11,342 bases of DNA from Dictyocoela muelleri (taxonomy: Eukaryota > Microsporidia), in the NCBI GenBank assembly GCA_016256075.1, contig SDVU01000689.1:1-11342 (forward strand), read 5' to 3'. Under the pieces are notes generated by a model. The model was not told the DNA's origin. It searched no databases and saw only the letters and a program-made list of their open reading frames with translations. The position numbers were made by a program, and so were the translations under genes. This document shows positions 7,198 to 11,342 of the stretch, in pieces (within the stretch, counting starts at the first letter, position 1; each line of letters begins with the position of its first letter).

Positions 7198-7420
7198 GTA
7201 AAATGGGTCTATAAGTTGGAAATAAGGGTTTATAACTTGAGAAAAAGGGGTTTGTAACTATGAAAAAAAAGGTTTTATACTTTAAAAAGGGGTATATAAA
7301 TTTGAAAAAGAGGGTTTATAATTTTTTAAAGCGGGTTATAACTCTAGTAAAGCCTGTATAACTGTGAAAAAATGGGTTGATCACTTCTAAAAAATTAGTC
7401 TATAACTATGAAAACCCTGT
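7198..7420. repeat. Tandem array of ~21-bp units, right arm
   Basis: About ten degenerate units of the form TATAACTTTGAAAAAGGGGTT, the reverse complement of the array at 6769-6974. Confidence 0.8.
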
Positions 7421-7452
7421 AAATTAGAAAAAATTTTAGTCGATGGAGGATT

Positions 7453-7466
7453 TGGGAGGCCTCCCA
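7453..7466. repeat. 14-bp perfect palindrome
   Basis: TGGGAGGCCTCCCA is perfectly self-complementary and GC-rich. It lies in the right arm just before three GGTGGAGAATT direct repeats (near 7497, 7513 and 7530). Confidence 0.85.
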
Positions 7467-7839
7467 TCCAAATATTAAAACCAATAAAAAAACTCGGTGG
7501 AGAATTTTGGGAGGTGGAGAATTTCGGGTGGTGGAGAATTTGAGAGATGGGGAACACTATATATATATTAATATCAAAATTATAGAAGCTACGACATATA
7601 TTAATATAGTAAAAATTCTGCCCTACCAGTTTTTTTAAATTAAGATCTTCATTGTTAAACATTAATATTAATATATATATGAGTTTATGATATCATTTCA
7701 AGCTTATTTCATATAAGAATGATGTTCTCTCCTCTTATGGATGACGATTTCTTTTTTTAGACAGGAGGTGGCTAACCCGTTGTATAACCAGAATTTTTAT
7801 ATTTACAATCAAAAAAAATACAATTTCTAGATATTTTTA

Positions 7840-8060
7840 AAACTATTAGATATATTTCTGCAATTTACCAGAGCTTCACTTCCGCCTGCATCAGATAACT
7901 CAATGATGTTTTTTATGATCGACTTTGCCACAGATCTAGTAATATTATTTTTTTATTAAACATATTTTTTGTAGCTCTTCCCATTGATTTCATGAGCGAT
8001 TCTTCATTATCCACTAAAAGATAATTTTTTCGCGGTCCTTATGACGTGACTAGTTTTTTT
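7840..8060 (-). pseudogene. Minus-strand coding-like fragments, unrecognised
   Basis: Two open minus-strand pieces in different frames: RKNYLLVDNEESLMKSMGRA with ATKNMFNKK (about 7960-8040), then RSVAKSIIKNIIELSDAGGS with EALVNCRNIS (about 7850-7945), ending near the inserted element. Composition is protein-like and unlike the surrounding AT-rich DNA. No family was recognised. They may be an upstream part of the same broken minus-strand gene as 6057-6212. Confidence 0.35.
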
Positions 8061-8560
8061 ACGAAAAGTACGTTTTAAATGATACAATTGTTATTTTTTT
8101 CATAAATATAACGCAAAATCTTTGATATTTTTTAATTATATTTACAGTTTAATAAAACCATAACATTTTGTCTTGCATCATTGTAGTCCTTTTAGGTTTT
8201 TATACAAAGTTAAATGACTCATAAGTCACGAAGTTCCCTGAAAATCATATGTCAAAAATTTCGAATTTTTGTGTGTTCAAAAAATCGAGTAGACTGTTTT
8301 TAAAATAAAAATTATTTTTCTTGGTTTAAAATGTAAGCAATAATTTAAACTAAATTCCAAATGAGTAATCTTATTATAACAAACTTTATTTTTTATAATC
8401 TTATAGCTTTATAAATTCAACAAGATTTATATTTTTGAATTTCATCAAACACCAAATTGAAAATCGATTTTTTAAAAAAAATAATTTTAATGAAAAATCT
8501 CGAACCCTTTCCCTCTCTTTAAATAAAAACCTAAAATTATTCAAAAATTCCCTCCACGCT
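8061..8560. other. Gene-free interval upstream of the gene island
   Basis: No convincing gene was seen. A near-perfect 19-bp palindrome centred on TTCGAA lies at 8253-8271. From about 8500 the plus strand becomes rich in CCC tracts (aaccctttccctctc, aaattccctccac). CCC/GGG-type motifs are known upstream of many microsporidian start codons, so this may be the promoter side of the next gene. Confidence 0.5.
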
Positions 8561-8570
8561 TATAAATATA
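8561..8570 (+). promoter_or_regulatory. TATA-like element
   Basis: TATAAATATA lies 64 bp upstream of the preferred start at 8634 and follows a CCC-containing stretch (aaattccctccac). It is a plausible core promoter, but in DNA this AT-rich such a match is weak evidence. Confidence 0.3.
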
Positions 8571-8633
8571 GATCTCTCAAAAAAACTCATGCGAGCCCCT
8601 TTATCAGAAAAAACAAACGCAGAGAGCAAAAAA

Positions 8634-8900
8634 ATGGATTTGCAGAAAAAAGAAATAAGCGACAAACACGAGGTTTTAAATTATTTGAAAGACAAATCAA
8701 ATACAACAAAAGACTATAACCTTAAATATGATTTAACAAAGTGTATTGAAATCATAGAAGGAAAGGAGAATCAGGAGTTTAGTGAATTGAAAGATGCACT
8801 TGAAGATGTGATGGTTGAGAATGAAAAACTTTTTAAAGAAAGAGCAGAGTTGATTTATGAAAATGATTTGTTGAAAGGAAAATTAAACTTTAAAAATTGA
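8634..8900 (+). CDS. Small charged coiled-coil protein, function unknown
   Basis: An 88-residue protein that I do not recognise. It is very rich in Lys and Glu. The C-terminal half (FSELKDALEDVMVENEKLFK onward to LLKGKL) has leucines and other hydrophobic residues at heptad-like spacing, so a coiled coil is likely; the N-terminal part is polar. No signal peptide or membrane segment is visible. The start at 8634 (MDLQKKEIS) is preferred, but an in-frame ATG at 8589 would add 15 residues (MRAPLSEKTNAESKK); nothing here decides between them. It stops at TGA 8898-8900, 187 bp before the desaturase on the same strand. The balanced codon use contrasts with the surrounding DNA and supports a real gene. 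An overlapping frame at 8435-8719 looks spurious. Confidence 0.65.
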   Translation: MDLQKKEISDKHEVLNYLKDKSNTTKDYNLKYDLTKCIEIIEGKENQEFSELKDALEDVMVENEKLFKERAELIYENDLLKGKLNFKN

Positions 8901-9086
8901 ACCTTAAAAGTAAATATTAAATTTATAATATAAAAGAGTATTCTTGAAAATTATATTCAAAATTATTTTAAACTTAAAGTCCCTTAAAAATAAAAAATAA
9001 TTCTTTGTTTAATTTTTTTAAGACCCTATTTTTTAATTTGTCTCCTTTTTTTAAAAAAATTAAAAATTAAAGTTTTGGTTTTGATC

Positions 9087-10198
9087 ATGGCTGATGAAAA
9101 TTCTATTTTTAGAAGAAAAAAAGAGAAAAATTCAGAGAAAGAAGTAAAAAATGAAAATAATGTAATTCATGAATACGAAGAAAAGGATAAACTAAAATGT
9201 AATACTCTAAAATCTAATTTATTCCTTGGTGAGTGGAGAAATAATCCGAATTATTTTGCAATTGATAGACACGATCAGCCTCACTTTAAAAGAAAAAAAC
9301 AAATTATGACCGAAAATCCCCAAATTCAGAATCTTTATGGTTATTCAACAGCGACAAAATATTGGGCTTTTTCGATTGCATTTTTGACAATTGTTGGTTG
9401 TTTCGTCGCTTCAAAAATTGAAAATATTATCATTTTTTTTATTTTTTGTTACTTCTACGGTGCAACGCTGGCTGCACTTTCAGGAATTATAATTCATGAA
9501 TGTTGCCATTTGCTTGCAGGGAAATCAGTGGTTGAGAATCAAATAATCGGTTTTATTGCGAATGTTCCGTTATTAATTCCTGTTTCAGCATCTTTTAAGA
9601 AATATCATCTTGATCATCATCAGTATTTAGGTGTTAAAGGCAAAGATCTGATCTTCCTCTTGAGTTGGAAATAAAAATTTTTAAAAATAAATGGTACCTG
9701 AAAATGATTTACATATTGATATATCCAATTTTTTATGTCGGAAGAGCCTTTTTTATAAAGAAAAGAATAACATTGCACGAAATAATCAACATTTTTGTTC
9801 ATTCCGTCTTAATTTTTACATTTTATAAATTATTTTCATTTCGTGCAATTATTTATCTTTCTCTGTCATCTTGGCTTGGGTATAGCATTCATCCATGTGC
9901 AGCTCACCTTATTCAGGAACATTTTACATTTAGAGATGGTCAAGAAACATATTCTTATTATGGAAGTCTAAATGCTATATTCATGAATATTGGATATCAT
10001 AACGAACATCATGATTTTGCCGCTGTTCCTTGGGAGTCATTGCCAAAAATTAGAGAAACTGCACCGGAGTATTACAATAGATTAATGTATTTCACAAGCT
10101 GGCTATTTGTTTTTTATGTTTTCATTTTCGAAGATATTGGACCTAAAAATCGTGTTTTTAGAACCTTAGATGATAAATTGAAGGATATGGAAGTTTGA
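9087..10198 (+). CDS. Sphingolipid delta-4 desaturase (dihydroceramide desaturase, DES1-like), frameshifted
   Basis: An ER-membrane di-iron enzyme that introduces the 4,5-trans double bond of dihydroceramide to give ceramide. Visible family marks, in order: the DES1 N-terminal signature DQPHFKRKK (residues ~63-71); membrane segments at ~92-110 and ~113-136; His box 1 HECCH (137-141); FIANVPLLIPVSASFKKYH leading to box 2 HLDHH (174-178) and QYLG; then, in a second frame, more membrane segments, IHPCAAHLIQEHF, the GQETYSYYG block, and box 3 HNEHHDF (codons 9998-10018). All expected histidines are present. The frame changes once, near 9648-9649: GKD is followed in the other frame by DLPLELE, as if one base were missing. 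The run is not a homopolymer. The total would be ~370 residues against ~320 for animal DES1, the excess being a Lys/Glu-rich N-terminal tail of ~45. The start is ATG 9087. Both halves look conserved, so the break is recent or a sequence error. Confidence 0.9.
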
Positions 10199-10293
10199 GG
10201 TATAATTTATAAGTAAAATTCTTTTTATTTGACTAGACTTTTTATATTTTTTGCCGTCTTATTAATATTTATAATGATTTTCGAAAAATATAT

Positions 10294-10330
10294 GTCATGC
10301 TTATTTGATTATGTTTACTCAAATAATGAC
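10294..10330. repeat. Hairpin downstream of the desaturase
   Basis: GTCATGCTTATTTGA pairs with TCAAATAATGAC across a ten-base loop, with a small bulge. It lies ~100 bp beyond the desaturase stop. It could affect 3'-end formation, but equally may be a chance palindrome in AT-rich sequence. The rest of 10199-10380 holds no gene. Confidence 0.45.
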
Positions 10331-10384
10331 AATTCTATTTATCAAATCAAAATATAAATAATTTTATTAAAAAATTCCCTTGTC

Positions 10385-10545
10385 TACAATCAAGAAAGAA
10401 GGAGAACGACAGCGGACACCGAAAATGTGATGAGCGGCGCAACCCCTTCAGGGGAAATCACGAGTTGAGAAAGAGCTTAGCCGCGTAAATATAGTCCATT
10501 TATACGAAACCCCCCACAGGTCTAACTACTCCGCGTAGTCACGAC
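10385..10545 (+). other. GC-richer block with pseudoknot-like helices, candidate structured RNA
   Basis: Composition departs sharply from the AT-rich surroundings. Possible helices are GTGAT (10427-10431) with ATCAC (10457-10461); CCCC (10443-10446) with GGGG (10451-10454) closed by TTCA; GCGGC (10434-10438) with GCCGC (10480-10484), which crosses the first helix; CGTAAAT (10483-10489) with ATTTATACG (10498-10506); and ACTAC (10525-10529) with GTAGT (10535-10539). No protein frame is convincing on either strand. I could not match it to rRNA, tRNA, spliceosomal RNA or SRP RNA. It might also be an element end. Strand and bounds are guesses. Confidence 0.35.
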
Positions 10546-10559
10546 AAATTGAATTCAAT

Positions 10560-10880
10560 GAGAGTGCCTGAAAAAGAAAAATCTCCAATTATGAATTACA
10601 AGAAAATAATGTTTACCCTACTTTGGAAGGAACATCAGATAAATCATCTATCGAATTAAAATCCCTTTAATACATATATATATTCAAGATTGTGAAAAGT
10701 GGGTTTTGACTATAAAAGGAATCATGTCTATGTAGATGGTCGGAAATAGCCCAAACAGTAGTTTTAAGAACTCTACATTGATCTAAATATGAAAATATTA
10801 GCCAAAAGATCAAAGGTCTTGCAAGTATTTGTTGTTGTGTAATATAAGACCTCCTTGCATATTAATAACCCATCAAAATA
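10560..10880 (+). other. Possible worn transposase N-terminus; otherwise gene-free
   Basis: The plus-strand fragments are short and broken. One, CRWSEIAQTVVLRTLH followed by SKYENISQKIKGLAS (about 10724-10825), faintly recalls the Arg/Cys-rich and 'sk..isKI' region that precedes the catalytic domain in ISXO2-like transposases. No DDE core follows, so the assignment is only a suspicion. No host gene was seen. Confidence 0.2.
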
Positions 10881-10888
10881 GCACGGTC

Positions 10889-10920
10889 ATTTTAGCGCCA
10901 AATGATATTTTAGCGCCAAA
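10889..10920. repeat. Short direct repeat, ATTTTAGCGCCAAA twice
   Basis: Identical 14-mers at 10889-10902 and 10907-10920, an 18-bp period. The first is preceded by GGTC, so that GGTCATTTTAGCG also matches 4702-4714 inside the pogo-type transposase fragment. Confidence 0.85.
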
Positions 10921-11258
10921 TTTTTTTTTTAATTTTAGACCCCTAATACTTTTTATTTTCCGTTCGTAGTTTAAAAAAAGGGTACATAAGAATGGCGCAC
11001 CCCATAAAAATTTCACTTCTGATATAAATTCAAAAATTTAAAATATCAAAACAATAAGAATTAAAAATAATAATTATGATTAAAAATAAAAAATAAATAT
11101 TTAAAATTTCATAAATAAAAATTTTAATATGCAAAATTTTTTTTTAAATTTCAAATTTTTATTTTTTACTATAATTTATAATTCTTATTTTTTTAATTTT
11201 TTAATTATTTTTTTTTAGTTTACAAATTTTAAATTTTAATTTGAAATTCTTTTTTTGA
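10921..11258. other. Extremely AT-rich gene-free interval with weak palindrome
   Basis: Almost pure A/T. ATAAGAATTA at 11054-11063 is mirrored by TAATTCTTAT at about 11179-11188, and the sequences between show loose inverted similarity. This may be an old foldback element, but composition alone gives many such matches. No gene was seen. Confidence 0.5.
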
Positions 11259-11342
11259 ATTCTATATTCTAAATTCTAAATTCTAAATTCTAAATTCTAA
11301 ATTCTAAATTCTAAATTCTAAATTCTAAATTCTAAATTCTAA
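11259..11342. repeat. 7-bp tandem repeat, ATTCTAA, reaching the window end
   Basis: Eleven perfect copies fill 11266-11342, preceded by one copy with a single mismatch (ATTCTAT, 11259-11265). The array is cut by the window end, so its true length is unknown. The unit lacks the G-rich strand of a typical telomere repeat; a microsatellite is the simpler reading. Confidence 0.95.

Larger units (their letters stand above)
6330..7559. mobile_element. Inner Tc1/mariner-like foldback element, ~1.23 kb
   Basis: Begins CAGTGCACC and continues CAAATTCTCCAC. The complement of its right end begins TAGTGTTCC and continues CAAATTCTCCAC. Both ends abut TA in (TA)n runs. The interior is a folded pair of tandem arrays, ~21-bp units at 6769-6974 and inverted at 7198-7420, around a central pair of ~15-bp units. 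It has no gene; the minus-strand open frame near 7387-7662 is a by-product of the repeats. CAGTG-type ends at TA sites are typical of Tc1/mariner non-autonomous elements. Confidence 0.7.
6219..7782. mobile_element. Outer inverted-repeat (MITE-like) element with TA flanks
   Basis: The left end is CAATAGGTTGGTCACC after TA (6217-6218). The complement of the right end is CAACGGGTTAGCCACC beside TA (7783-7784). The arms, 6219-6329 and about 7667-7782, match closely through GTCATCCATAAGAGG, ACATCATTCTTATAT and AATAAGCTTGAAATGAT. TA flanks and termini of this kind suit a Tc1/mariner-superfamily MITE. Without the element inserted inside it, it would be only about 330 bp. Weak inverted similarity also extends ~25 bp outside the proposed ends, so the boundaries are not certain. 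Confidence 0.7.

Noticed and set aside
7387-7662. Minus-strand open frame of 91 codons
   Set aside because: It crosses the end of one element into another and runs through short tandem repeats; no protein-like conservation.
8435-8719. Plus-strand frame of 94 codons overlapping the small coiled-coil gene
   Set aside because: The overlapping frame has the more natural codon use and the coiled-coil pattern; this one is Asn/Lys/Arg noise.
9620-9802. Minus-strand frame of 60 codons
   Set aside because: Lies antisense to the desaturase and mirrors its codons.
10420-10462. GTGATGAG...GAAATCAC resembling a hammerhead ribozyme core
   Set aside because: The invariant first C of CTGATGA is missing and stem II cannot form between the two blocks.
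10385-10470. Minus-strand frame reading ISPEGVAPLITFSVSAV
   Set aside because: Short, preceded by a stop and without family resemblance; the hydrophobic look comes from the local base composition.
10482-10494. AAATATAGTCC resembling the 3' P7 strand of a group I intron
   Set aside because: No matching upstream P7 strand, P3/P8 helices or core elements were found, and no interrupted gene surrounds it.

Overview
This is a very AT-rich, gene-poor eukaryotic stretch that looks like part of a microsporidian genome, or that of a similarly reduced AT-rich protist. The pointers are decayed ISXO2/IS1595-type (Merlin-like) transposases, which are common in microsporidia; an uninterrupted, apparently intronless eukaryotic sphingolipid desaturase; and a short gap between the only two convincing host genes. 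The organism is an inference; nothing here names a species.

Layout. 1-700 holds no gene, only small palindromes. 711-3050 carries two decayed ISXO2/Merlin-type DNA transposons (one on each strand) and a 157-bp hairpin that shares its sequence with the ends of the second. 3091-8190 is a graveyard. Minus-strand coding fragments, one recognisable as a pogo/Tigger-type DDE transposase, are interrupted by palindromic (foldback) elements. The element at 3375-4135 is flanked base-exactly by ~160-bp direct duplications. The one at 5130-5953 is flanked by ~66-bp duplications. The one at 6219-7782 is a three-level nest: a 289-bp hairpin inside a ~1.2-kb Tc1/mariner-like foldback inside a smaller TA-flanked inverted-repeat element. 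8634-10198 is the gene island: a small coiled-coil protein and a dihydroceramide/sphingolipid delta-4 desaturase (DES1 type), both on the plus strand. The desaturase has all three histidine boxes but a one-base frameshift after the second. 10385-10545 is a GC-richer block with helices arranged as in a pseudoknot, a candidate structured RNA. The window ends in at least eleven perfect copies of a 7-bp repeat.

The two plus-strand genes lie about 190 bp apart with no sign of a shared function. The desaturase would act in the ER membrane, making ceramide from dihydroceramide. Everything else is mobile DNA or its debris. The most unusual aspect is the density of foldback elements and the long direct duplications that abut two of them.
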